Shown one piece after another: positions 29,930 through 38,713 of a stretch of DNA of 42,577 nt (within the stretch, counting starts at the first letter, position 1; each line of letters starts with the position of its first letter). Under the pieces are notes generated by a model. That model was not told where the DNA came from and searched no databases. It saw nothing but the letters and a program-made list of their open reading frames with translations. The DNA lies in the NCBI GenBank assembly GCA_001782475.1, contig MFOT01000024.1, positions 1 through 42,577 of the forward strand, in the 5' to 3' direction. A program made the position numbers and the translations under genes. This stretch comes from Candidatus Levybacteria bacterium RIFCSPLOWO2_01_FULL_38_21. GTDB lineage: Bacteria > Patescibacteriota > Microgenomatia > Levybacterales > UBA12049.

Positions 29930-30087
29930 TCTCTTACTGGTCGCCTTCTCAAGCAAAAATATAATCCTTTTTCTTAGACTCCTAGTTTTACCGCGATTGC
30001 TGCAATAAGTGAAAAAAAGCAAGAAATCCACGGACAGAGCAATAGTGGCGTTTGTGAATGTATACACTATAGGTGTATAATTGAAGT

Positions 30088-31194
30088 ATGAATGAGCAAA
30101 TAGGAGGAAACTCCAAGCCATTTGCCATTGAGGGTGCGGTTGTATTACGAACGCACAGAGATATTCCGGGTCAAATTGCCCGTGAAAGAGTTATTGTTAT
30201 TCCCGAGAATAGTATTGCAGATTTTGAGGCGCGCCAATTGCCAAATCTAGGCGACTTTCGTATCCGTTATAACCCGAAAGGAGAATTATTCATCCGTTCG
30301 TTTCGTGAGACAGGTATTCAGTTCAAGCTTCCAAAATCTGCCCCTACTGATCAATTAGGATTTGACCGGGTTGAGATTGTCAAAGCCCGATGGCCTAGAC
30401 TTCCCGATGTTGAAACAGCAATACGTTATGCAGATCATATTGCTGAGGATTACGATAAAAAAGAGGGCAGGGAAACACGATCTATTCTAGGTATGCATAG
30501 AGTGCTACGTGATGTTTCAGAGGAACTTCAAAACCCCACCGAAACAAGAATTTCTCTTAATGAATTAGAAGAGCGAGTAATAAAAATTTTAGTACGTGAA
30601 GGGTATGACAGAGCACAAGGTCAGGATAAATTATATATAGCGCGCGAAATGGTAAAAGCAGTGCAAAGAGATAAACTTGGAAGAGAGAATCCGAGTAGGA
30701 CGCGTTTGATTCTGGCAAATTTACAACCAAGGTTTACAAAGATGCTACTTGGAAACGAGCAGAAACTGAATAAATATCGCTATATCGGAGGGTATCTATA
30801 TAGAGAACGTGCAAGAGAGCGTTTTGAGCTTTCAGAATTGAGCAGTGTAATTAAAAATGTAAGTAATATGGGGAAAAGAAATCTTGAGTCGCATCATTTA
30901 TTGACATCTACCCGCAATAATGCATTTAGAAGAATTGACCCTAAGAAAATGCGCGTAGCACCTTATGTTCAGGTTGCGGCTGAAGCCCGATATCTAATGT
31001 ATGCAAGGAACAGCGACGAAGATGTAGGAAAACTGACAATATACGTAGGGCATGATAGAGCCAGAGAGCTTAGTGCATTATCTTCGTTTTATAATCTAAC
31101 TTATGATGAACGAAGGCAGAGGCTTTTGGAGATTGCGGAGTCCATTGATGCTTCTTTGGCATACGCTGATACACAATTGCTGGAGGATGTTTAA
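30088..31194 (+). CDS. hypothetical protein, 368 aa
   Basis: Long ORF; TATAAT at 30076-30081 overlapping palindrome TATACAC-TATAG-GTGTATA. Confidence 0.65.
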   Translation: MNEQIGGNSKPFAIEGAVVLRTHRDIPGQIARERVIVIPENSIADFEARQLPNLGDFRIRYNPKGELFIRSFRETGIQFKLPKSAPTDQLGFDRVEIVKARWPRLPDVETAIRYADHIAEDYDKKEGRETRSILGMHRVLRDVSEELQNPTETRISLNELEERVIKILVREGYDRAQGQDKLYIAREMVKAVQRDKLGRENPSRTRLILANLQPRFTKMLLGNEQKLNKYRYIGGYLYRERARERFELSELSSVIKNVSNMGKRNLESHHLLTSTRNNAFRRIDPKKMRVAPYVQVAAEARYLMYARNSDEDVGKLTIYVGHDRARELSALSSFYNLTYDERRQRLLEIAESIDASLAYADTQLLEDV

Positions 31195-31252
31195 ATCTAC
31201 AGTAGCTCTATTTCTAACTCTACAAAATCCGACGACCTTTTGCAGTAGACAG

Positions 31253-31303
31253 TAGACACCCCGGACCAGACACCCCGGGGGTGGACTTCTATTGACACCC
31301 TAG
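31253..31303. repeat. Palindromic element, second copy with partial duplication of GACACCCCGG
   Basis: TAGACACCCCGGACCAGACACCCCGGGGGTGGACTTCTATTGACACCCTAGG. Confidence 0.9.
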
Positions 31304-31570
31304 GATTTTAGTACCGTTCGACATGCAGCTTCGTCACCTGAAAGATGAAATAGCCTCGCTACCTAGAGATCTTTCTGCACTTCTGCTATAACTAATCCCA
31401 ACATCAAGATATTGTGAATAAAAATAACAGACCGCTTGTTGGGGTTTCGGTAATTGTTAAAAAAGATAATAAAGTTTTAATCTCCCCATCCTCTTTTTCT
31501 TCCGATAAAAAATCTTCTAAAGCAAAACTTCAATCCCTTTGATCCTTAATCCCTAAGTCTTATATCTTTA

Positions 31571-31924
31571 TTATCCCATTCCTCCGCCTGTTCCTCCTGA
31601 ACTATCTCCTTTGTTTTGATCATCACCAGGCATTTGACCCGGCATTGTCCCGCCCTGATCCGGCGAAGCAGGTCCCTCTGGTGTTGGTGTTGTTGGATCT
31701 GGCTCCGGCTGGGGCGGAGTTGGTTCGGGCCCCGGTCCCGGCATTGGCCCGGGTGTAGGCGCTCCCGGGGGTGGTTGTGGTCCTCCCGATGGCCCTGTCG
31801 GCTCTCCCTGGGGAGGAACAGAACTTGGACCGACTCCCGGAGTTTGCCAGCCCTGACTCGGCGAGGCAGGCTTGTTTGGATCTTGTTGTCCCGGCATTTG
31901 TCCTTGATTATTTTGATTGTCCAT
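31571..31924 (-). CDS. Pro/Gly-rich low-complexity protein, 117 aa
   Basis: MDNQNNQGQMPGQQDPNKPASPSQGW...GGTGGGMG; GGGGGTG Shine-Dalgarno-like sequence 7 nt before ATG. Confidence 0.6.
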   Translation of the reverse strand: MDNQNNQGQMPGQQDPNKPASPSQGWQTPGVGPSSVPPQGEPTGPSGGPQPPPGAPTPGPMPGPGPEPTPPQPEPDPTTPTPEGPASPDQGGTMPGQMPGDDQNKGDSSGGTGGGMG

Positions 31925-32010
31925 TAATTATCACCCCCATTCTAACATTTAACATTTTACAACTTACCATTGACCATTTTTATCAATTTTTATCTATTAT
32001 ATAAAACTTG

Positions 32011-32105
32011 CGGGGAGGGACAAAGTTTTCGCTCTTCGCATTTCGAGCACCTCTATTTTTAAGATAATGCGAGCTGCGGAAAAGAAAATTTTCGTCCCGA
32101 CCTCG
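32011..32105. repeat. Long imperfect inverted-repeat element (copy 2)
   Basis: CGGGGAGGGACAAAGTTTTCGCTCTTCGCATTTCGAGC ... GCGAGCTGCGGAAAAGAAAATTTTCGTCCCGACCTCG. Confidence 0.8.
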
Positions 32106-32111
32106 AAAAGC

Positions 32112-33431
32112 TTACTCCTCTCTCTTTTTCTCCACATTATAAAATCTTATCCTATCTCCCCTAAAAAGTAAATCTATTTCTCCGGTTGGTCCGTTTCTAT
32201 GCTTTGCAATTAAAAGTTTTGTTGGAATTACATTACCCAAAATTTCCTCTACTCTGTACAAAAACATTACGACATCTGCATCCTGTTCTATTGCCCCACT
32301 TTCTCTTAGATCTGCAAGTTGCGGTTTTTTCTCTCCCCTATGCTCAACTGCACGAGACAACTGGGAAACTGCAACCACCGGAATTTTTAGTTCTCGTGCC
32401 AAATTTTTCAAAGACTGGGAAACAATAGAAACTTCCTGGACTCTATTATCATAGTGCCTTCCCGGATCAACCAGTTGAAGATAATCTACTATTAAAAGTC
32501 CGATATGATGCTCAAGCTGAAGTCTTCTTGCCCTTGTTCTTATTTCCGCAACAGAAATTCCGGGTGCATCATCTATAAAAATCGGCGCATCTGCCAAAAG
32601 CCCCATTGCCTCGGACAATTTTGCAAAATCAGATTCGGATAATTTTCCTGTTTTAAGTCTCCATGCATCAACATCTGCCTGCCCAACCAAAAGCCTATCC
32701 ACCATTTCTTCCTGACTCATTTCCAAAGAAAATATTCCAACAGGAATTTTTTCCAAAACCGCAACATGCTGGGAGATATTGGCAACCATTGCTGTTTTTC
32801 CCTGTCCCGGGCGAGAAGCCAAAATTAATAAGTTAGATGCCTGCATTCCCGAAAGAATATTATCCAAATCTACAAAGCCTGTCCTTATTCCCCTAAGCCC
32901 TGCGCCCTTTTTATGAAGCTCGTCAATTCTGTCAAAACTCTCAGCAAGCATTTCCTTAAGCGGAATAAACCCTCGCATTCCATGCCCCTGAGAAATAGAG
33001 AAAATAAAAGATTCAGCCTTATCCAAAAGATCATCAACTTCCTTATCCTCCATAAAGCCCATTTCGGTTATTTGACCGCCTGCTACAATCATTGATCTTT
33101 TTGTTGAATTTTCTTTTATTATTTGGGCATAATGCTCAACATTTGCAGCTGTTGGAACAATTTCAAAAAGTGAAGTTAAATAAGAAGGATCGATTTTATC
33201 TTTAAGCTTATCTTTCTTAAGCTGGGTAGTTAGAGTTAAAATATCGATTGGTTTCCTCTCCTCATATAAGGAAAGCATGGCAGCATAAATTATTCCGTTG
33301 ATATCGTTATAAAAATCCGACGGTTTTATTAATTCTGAAACAATACTTACAGCGTCCTTGTCTATAAGCATAGCGCCTAAGACGCTTTGTTCTACCTCTT
33401 CGTTGTGTGGGGGAATCTTCAGCCCTGCCAT
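32112..33431 (-). CDS. dnaB: replicative DNA helicase
   Basis: PPHNEEVEQSVLGAMLIDKDA, LLILASRPGQGKTAMVANI, GIFSLEMSQEEMVDRLL, GLLIVDYLQLV, AVSQLSRAVEHR. Confidence 0.95.
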   Translation of the reverse strand: MAGLKIPPHNEEVEQSVLGAMLIDKDAVSIVSELIKPSDFYNDINGIIYAAMLSLYEERKPIDILTLTTQLKKDKLKDKIDPSYLTSLFEIVPTAANVEHYAQIIKENSTKRSMIVAGGQITEMGFMEDKEVDDLLDKAESFIFSISQGHGMRGFIPLKEMLAESFDRIDELHKKGAGLRGIRTGFVDLDNILSGMQASNLLILASRPGQGKTAMVANISQHVAVLEKIPVGIFSLEMSQEEMVDRLLVGQADVDAWRLKTGKLSESDFAKLSEAMGLLADAPIFIDDAPGISVAEIRTRARRLQLEHHIGLLIVDYLQLVDPGRHYDNRVQEVSIVSQSLKNLARELKIPVVAVSQLSRAVEHRGEKKPQLADLRESGAIEQDADVVMFLYRVEEILGNVIPTKLLIAKHRNGPTGEIDLLFRGDRIRFYNVEKKREE

Positions 33432-33439
33432 AATTTAAT

Positions 33440-33578
33440 TAAATCCTAAATTCGAAATTCCAAATCCTAAATAAACTCCAATTCTTAAATCTTCAAATTT
33501 CCAAAATGTTTTAGATTTTGATTATTTATGATTTTAATATTATTTAGAATTTAGAGATTAGTACTTAGAATTTATAAT
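33440..33578. repeat. AT-rich intergenic inverted-repeat tract
   Basis: AATCCTAAATTCGAAATTCCAAATCCTAAAT...ATTTAGAATTTAGAGATTAGTACTTAGAATTTATAA between two minus-strand genes. Confidence 0.6.
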
Positions 33579-33579
33579 T

Positions 33580-34110
33580 TTAACTTAATATTACTACCTC
33601 TGTCTCGGGAGGCAGTTTATCAGCCGAAACCGAAAATTTTTGAGATTTAGTGATTTTTTCTCCAAACATTCTTAAGACATCCGGAGCTTTTTCTCCATAT
33701 AATATAACCGCATTTTTAGAAAATGCCGTTATCATTGTATCCTTAAAATCGGAGTCAACGTTTAATATTAAAATATTATAGTCTCCTGCTTCTTGAATTT
33801 TCGAAAGAGCTGAGGTTCGCGCAATAAAAACATTCATATTATCTATAGTCAACGAATATAAAAAATTCCCCGAAGTCTTTGTTCCGACAATTCTTACTCC
33901 TCCTATTTCGTATTCTCCTTCTCCCTTAATAACTACTCTATGATCTAGAACTCTTAAAATTCCCTCTTCGTCTTCTTTCTCTCGCAGTAAAATAACTGCA
34001 TCGGATACGACTTTTGGAATCTTAGGTTTGGGATCAATTACGAAACTTGAACCTTTGCCCCTAATTTTAATTGAATTGTTTCCCAAGATTGAAACGTCCA
34101 CAAACATCAT
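33580..34110 (-). CDS. MBL-fold (UlaG-like) protein, apparently lacking the HxHxDH motif
   Basis: VDVSILGNNSIKIRGKGSSFVIDPKPK, EGEYEIGGVRIVGT fold signature; no metal-binding histidine cluster. Confidence 0.55.
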   Translation of the reverse strand: MMFVDVSILGNNSIKIRGKGSSFVIDPKPKIPKVVSDAVILLREKEDEEGILRVLDHRVVIKGEGEYEIGGVRIVGTKTSGNFLYSLTIDNMNVFIARTSALSKIQEAGDYNILILNVDSDFKDTMITAFSKNAVILYGEKAPDVLRMFGEKITKSQKFSVSADKLPPETEVVILS

Positions 34111-34174
34111 CCTATCACAGAAACAATTTTCTTGACAAGAGGACTTTTTTATCCTATCATTCTTTTTATCAAAA

Positions 34175-34600
34175 ATGAATAAGGAAAAAGTTGTTCTCTC
34201 TTTTATTGCAGTCGTTTTGGGAATTTTGGTAACAGGAATTGCTTTTTATCTATATCAGACAACCCGGACAATTCCTTCATCGAAAATAAAAACAATCAAA
34301 ATTCCTTCCCAAACTCCCACTTCAAAACCTTCTGTTTTTTTAACAATTAGAGAGCCCTCCGATGAAACTGTTGTTAATAAAAAGGTTGTTGCAGTTTCTG
34401 GAACAACAACAAAAGACGCAACAGTGGTAGTGCTTTCTCCTATTGACGAAGAAGTTATAAAACCTTCCTCAACAGGAGATTTCTCAACAACCATTAATAT
34501 AGACAACGGACAAAACAATATCGAAATAACTTCGATTTCCCCAAACGGAGAAGAAACAAGAATTTTAAGAACAGTTACCTTCTCAACCGAGGAGTTTTAA
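34175..34600 (+). CDS. membrane-anchored protein with Ig-like/glucodextranase-B-like domain
   Basis: N-terminal TM; IREPSDETVVNKKVVAVSGTTTKDATVVV...DNGQNNIEITSISPNGEETRILRTV; promoter TTGACA-N17-TATCAT. Confidence 0.6.
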   Translation: MNKEKVVLSFIAVVLGILVTGIAFYLYQTTRTIPSSKIKTIKIPSQTPTSKPSVFLTIREPSDETVVNKKVVAVSGTTTKDATVVVLSPIDEEVIKPSSTGDFSTTINIDNGQNNIEITSISPNGEETRILRTVTFSTEEF

Positions 34601-34604
34601 AAAT

Positions 34605-35399
34605 ATGAAAAAGATTCTTAACATCTTAATATTCAACATCTTAATATTCAACATCTTAATATTCAACATCTTAATATTCAACATCTTAATAGGAGACGCA
34701 TATGCTGCCATTAGTCCCACTCCAGAAGAAACCTTAACCCGAGAGAGAATAAATGCATTAACAAATAAAATTGCATCCCGGGTTGCTCAGCTTAAGCTGG
34801 TTGAAAAAAGGGGTGCAATTGGAAAAGTAACAGATGTTTCTAACACACAAATAACATTAGGCGATGTAAATGGCAACACACGGTTTGTGGATGTTGATGA
34901 GTTTACAAAATTTATATCCGGTTCTAAATCTTTTGGTATTTCCGATATAAAAAAGGGACAAAAAATAGGAGTTTTAGGTTTATACAATAAGGAATCAAGA
35001 AGAATGCTTGCAAGGGTAATAGAAGTTCTTAAAATTCCGGATTTTATTCATGGCGCTGTTTCCGAAATAAATAGCAAGAATTTTTCTATAGAAGTTGCTT
35101 TGGAAAACGGAAAACGAATAACGTTAGAAGTTGAAAGTTCCACAAAAACCCTATCATTTGACAGCGAAAAGTCAGAGCTTATAAGATCGGGGTTTTCCAA
35201 AATTAAAGAGGGGGAAAACATAATTGTTATCGGCTTCTTCAGCCAAAAAGACCCAGGTGTTATTATCGGATCAAAGATAATTTTGCTGCCCGGAATTCCC
35301 AAAAATCCAAAAATTAAAATACTACCCAAGCCCTCTCCCACAGAAGGTTCTGTCTCCCCTACTCCGACAGCTTCAGGCAAAAAAACTACATCTTATTAA
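34605..35399 (+). CDS. secreted/periplasmic protein of unknown function with repeat-built signal peptide
   Basis: MKKILNILIFNILIFNILIFNILIFNILIGDAYA then a beta-rich domain (GKVTDVSNTQITLGDVNG). Confidence 0.6.
   Translation: MKKILNILIFNILIFNILIFNILIFNILIGDAYAAISPTPEETLTRERINALTNKIASRVAQLKLVEKRGAIGKVTDVSNTQITLGDVNGNTRFVDVDEFTKFISGSKSFGISDIKKGQKIGVLGLYNKESRRMLARVIEVLKIPDFIHGAVSEINSKNFSIEVALENGKRITLEVESSTKTLSFDSEKSELIRSGFSKIKEGENIIVIGFFSQKDPGVIIGSKIILLPGIPKNPKIKILPKPSPTEGSVSPTPTASGKKTTSY
34621..34690 (+). repeat. 15-bp tandem repeat ACATCTTAATATTCA, ~4.7 copies
   Basis: Identical units at 34621, 34636, 34651, 34666 and a partial at 34681. Confidence 0.97.
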
Positions 35400-36499
35400 T
35401 GGAAGATAAAATAAAAAGACTAAAGCTTCTTTTAAAAGAATCGGGATCGGATGCAATTTTAATTTCCTCAGTTCCCAACATCATATATCTTACCAGCTAC
35501 TCTGGGTTTTCTTATTTTGAAAGAGAAGCATTTTTGATTATCACAAATAAAGAAAACTATTTAATAACAGACGGAAGATATGCAGAAATTGCAGCTGATA
35601 TTCCCGGTTTTAAGCTTATTGAAACCTCTTCGGAAAATACTATTGATAGTGTTTTTGAAAATCTAGGTAAAAAAATCAAAAAAATAGGAGTTGAGGAAAA
35701 TGACTTAAGTGTCTCGGAATATCGAAAAATCAGGAAATATTTTAAAACTGCAAATCTTAAAAATCTTCAAAATCTTCGGATTATAAAAAATGATAATGAA
35801 ATAAAAGCGATCAAAAAAGCATGCAGAATCGCAGATATGGCTTTTGATTACATTTTAAGAAAAATAAAAAAAGGGGTAACCGAAAAAGAACTTGCTTTTG
35901 AAATTGGATTTTTTATAAAGAGGGGTGGAGGGGATATTTCATTCCCGCCGATTGTCGCATTTTCAAAAAACTCCTCTATTCCCCATCATCAATCCTCCAA
36001 CCGAAAACTGAAAGCAGACAACATCGTACTACTTGATTTTGGAGTAAAGTTTGATAATTACTACTCCGATATAACAAGAACAGTATTCTTCGGCAAAGCG
36101 GATGATAAATTTAGAAAAATATATCAGACAGTTTTAACTGCGCAACAAAAAGCAATCCACTATATCAACCTCGTAGGTCGTAGGCATCCGACCTACGAGG
36201 TTAGAGCTCGAGAGACTAGAGTTCGAGATATCGATGAAGTGTCTCGAGGGCATATTACTAAACATGGATATCCCACAATCCCTCACTCCTTGGGTCACGG
36301 CATCGGCATTGAAGTTCATGAACCGCCAAGACTTTCCCCAAAAAGTAAAGACATCTTAAGGCCCGGCATGGTTTTCTCAATAGAACCGGGCATCTATATT
36401 CCCGGCTACGGCGGCGTAAGAATTGAAGATTTGGTTTTAATCAAAGAAAATAAGCTCGAAATCCTCACCCATTCCCCAAAAGAGATTATTGAGATATAA
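35399..36499 (+). CDS. pepP: Xaa-Pro aminopeptidase, M24B family, with in-frame palindromic insert
   Basis: LLDFGVKFDNYYSDITRTVFFG, PHSLGHGIGIEVHEPPRL, VFSIEPGIYIPGYGGVRIEDLVLI. Confidence 0.9.
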   Translation: MEDKIKRLKLLLKESGSDAILISSVPNIIYLTSYSGFSYFEREAFLIITNKENYLITDGRYAEIAADIPGFKLIETSSENTIDSVFENLGKKIKKIGVEENDLSVSEYRKIRKYFKTANLKNLQNLRIIKNDNEIKAIKKACRIADMAFDYILRKIKKGVTEKELAFEIGFFIKRGGGDISFPPIVAFSKNSSIPHHQSSNRKLKADNIVLLDFGVKFDNYYSDITRTVFFGKADDKFRKIYQTVLTAQQKAIHYINLVGRRHPTYEVRARETRVRDIDEVSRGHITKHGYPTIPHSLGHGIGIEVHEPPRLSPKSKDILRPGMVFSIEPGIYIPGYGGVRIEDLVLIKENKLEILTHSPKEIIEI

Positions 36500-36515
36500 T
36501 CTTTTCTAAAATAGA

Positions 36516-36544
36516 TTGACATTTTAATCTTTATTAGATAAAAT
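36516..36544 (+). promoter_or_regulatory. Promoter for ORF 36553
   Basis: TTGACA-N17-TAAAAT, 8 nt before ATG. Confidence 0.75.
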
Positions 36545-36552
36545 CAGCCAAA

Positions 36553-37443
36553 ATGACGACAGAAGCAGTTAGAGCTACGGAAGTTTTTCAACAAGATGGG
36601 GTAAGACAAGCCCTTGGTCAATATATAAATTCCGAAAGGTTCTCTGGGGGTACTCTATCTAGAGATACTCGGCTGGCATACTGTGGGGATCTTGCTCAAT
36701 TTGAAAAATTTTGCCAAAACCATGATATTCTTCCTATGAATGCCCTAACGCAACAAGACATTGGTGATTGGCTAAAAGAAATGAAAGAAGAAAAAGGTTA
36801 TGCTAGAGCTACCATTGATAGAAAACGCTCAAGTTTGTCAGGATTTTTGGACTGGGCTCAGACTGAAGGACTAATTCGACCAGATTTTACAATAAGTCTT
36901 CCTAAATCCGAACCGGTAGGGAAAAAGCATAGACCGATTTTGTCGGCCGAACAAGTAGATTCACTAATCTCAAAAGCAAAAAATTTGCGAGATGCTTCTT
37001 TAATTTTGATTGCTCTGACAACTGGTGCAAGCGTAAAAGAAATTGTTAATTTAAATGTAGAAGATATTTTAAGAACCGGAGATGGGAATATTGCAATCAG
37101 ATTTAAGGGGATTGTAAAAAGAGTTCAATCAAGAACATTAGAAGTAGATAAAAAGGCGGGAAGTAAGATCGCCGAATATATCGGAAAATCAGGATTAAAA
37201 CCCAAAGATCCTTTATTTAAAGGCAGAAAGGGACACAGATGGTTAATTCGACAGGGGTTTAATTTTATGTTAAATGGATATGCCCCTAAAATCGGAATGC
37301 AAAATCTCAATCCGCGTATGTTGCGAAATACTTTTATCGCAAACTTTGCTGGAACTGCGCGTCAACTTGATGCGATACTGGGAAAAAGAGAGCCTGAACC
37401 CGCTCGATCCACCTATTTCCCAAGACGCCTTCTTAAGATATAA
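36553..37443 (+). CDS. tyrosine-recombinase-fold protein with degenerate catalytic residues
   Basis: SAM-like N-terminal domain (TRLAYCGDLAQFEKFCQ), ALTTGASVKEIVNLNVEDI in place of TGLRxSEL, LNPRMLRNTFIANF. Confidence 0.7.
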   Translation: MTTEAVRATEVFQQDGVRQALGQYINSERFSGGTLSRDTRLAYCGDLAQFEKFCQNHDILPMNALTQQDIGDWLKEMKEEKGYARATIDRKRSSLSGFLDWAQTEGLIRPDFTISLPKSEPVGKKHRPILSAEQVDSLISKAKNLRDASLILIALTTGASVKEIVNLNVEDILRTGDGNIAIRFKGIVKRVQSRTLEVDKKAGSKIAEYIGKSGLKPKDPLFKGRKGHRWLIRQGFNFMLNGYAPKIGMQNLNPRMLRNTFIANFAGTARQLDAILGKREPEPARSTYFPRRLLKI

Positions 37444-37450
37444 TACAAGA

Positions 37451-38680
37451 GTGATAAAAATAAAACCGCAAACATTAAAGGGTTTTCGAGACTTCTTGCC
37501 CAAAGAGGTAAAAAAAAGACAGTGGCTGATAAATATTTTAATATCGGTCTTTGAGTCTTATGGTTTTGAACCTTTGGAAACTCCCTCTCTTGAGTATGCA
37601 GAAGTTCTCCGCGGTAAATACGGGGAAGAAGAAAAACTAATATATGAATTTGAGACAAGAGGAAAAGATAAAGTAGCACTAAGATATGACCAGACAGTCC
37701 CTCTTTCGCGTGTAATAACTCAATATCAAAACGAATTAGTTTTCCCTTTTAAACGTTATCAAATTCAAAATGTTTGGAGAGGGGAAAATCCTCAGAAAGG
37801 ACGGTACAGAGAATTTATTCAGTGCGATGCAGATATTATCGGCTCCTCCTCCCCTATTGCAGATGCGGAAATACTAAGGCTTGTTCTTGATGTTTACAAA
37901 ACACTTAGGCTTAATATTACTATAAAAATAAACGATAGAGAAAATTTCAAAAACATGGATAAGAAATATGTTTCGGCAATTGACAAACTTGAGAAAATCG
38001 GAGAAAGCGCAGTTCTTTCTGAGATGGTTGATAAAGGAATGGCAAGTGAGGGTGCCAAAAAAGCATTGTCAAGTCTTCAGAAAAAACCACAGACAGCAAA
38101 AATTAAAGAAATACTTTCTGTTCTTAAAAAGATAGGCGCTGATATGGGCAGGATAATTTATGAACCCACTCTTGCCCGCGGTCTCAACTATTATACAGAG
38201 ATGATTTTTGAGACGGTTGCACAAAATAGCTCAGGTTCTTTGTGTTCAGGCGGACGCTTTGATAAATTAATAGGAAAATTCCTGCCTGCCGGCAGGCAAG
38301 GTTCAGGGGTTAATGTTCCCGCGGTTGGTTTTGGGTTGGGGTTTGACAGAACTTTAGAAATTCTTGAGGAAAAAAATCTTATTCCCCAACTAAAATCTTC
38401 CTCAAAATTTCTGGTTACAACATTTAATAAGGATTCTAAAGATAAATCTCTTGAAGTTTACAAAAAATTAAGAGATGAGAGCATCAATTGCGAAATCTTT
38501 CTAGATGAGACTGCAGGTTTGGAAAAACAATTAAAATATGCCGACAAAAAGGGTATTTCCTATGTTTTAATAATCGGACCAAAAGAAATAAAAGAAGACA
38601 AAGCTACTATTAAAAACTTAAAAACCGGAGATCAAAAAACAGTTTCCGTTGAAGAATTGATCAAGCAGTTTAACAATTGA
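37451..38680 (+). CDS. hisS: histidyl-tRNA synthetase with in-frame LPAGRQ insert
   Basis: KGFRDFLPKEVKKRQW, ALRYDQTVPLSRVI, GRYREFIQCDADIIGS, ARGLNYYTEMIFE. GTG start at 37451 follows TATAAT; the ORF-track start at 37274 lies inside the preceding gene. Confidence 0.93.
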   Translation: MIKIKPQTLKGFRDFLPKEVKKRQWLINILISVFESYGFEPLETPSLEYAEVLRGKYGEEEKLIYEFETRGKDKVALRYDQTVPLSRVITQYQNELVFPFKRYQIQNVWRGENPQKGRYREFIQCDADIIGSSSPIADAEILRLVLDVYKTLRLNITIKINDRENFKNMDKKYVSAIDKLEKIGESAVLSEMVDKGMASEGAKKALSSLQKKPQTAKIKEILSVLKKIGADMGRIIYEPTLARGLNYYTEMIFETVAQNSSGSLCSGGRFDKLIGKFLPAGRQGSGVNVPAVGFGLGFDRTLEILEEKNLIPQLKSSSKFLVTTFNKDSKDKSLEVYKKLRDESINCEIFLDETAGLEKQLKYADKKGISYVLIIGPKEIKEDKATIKNLKTGDQKTVSVEELIKQFNN

Positions 38681-38705
38681 ACAATCTAACAATTTTCTGT
38701 ATAAT
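38677..38705 (+). promoter_or_regulatory. Promoter for rpmE
   Basis: TTGAAC-N17-TATAAT, 8 nt before ATG. Confidence 0.75.
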
Positions 38706-38713
38706 TATAGCGT

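Noticed and set aside
29918-29941. TTGACA in the palindromic element as a promoter -35
   Set aside because: No -10-like hexamer at 16-18 nt spacing (TCGCCT); the same holds for the copy near 31292.
31616-31927. Arg/Trp-rich plus-strand ORF opposite the Pro/Gly-rich gene
   Set aside because: An artefact of GC-rich repetitive sequence; the minus-strand frame has a Shine-Dalgarno-like site and a sensible composition.
37274-37450. Upstream extension of the hisS ORF
   Set aside because: Overlaps the preceding recombinase-fold CDS and contains the hisS -10; the family start fits GTG at 37451.
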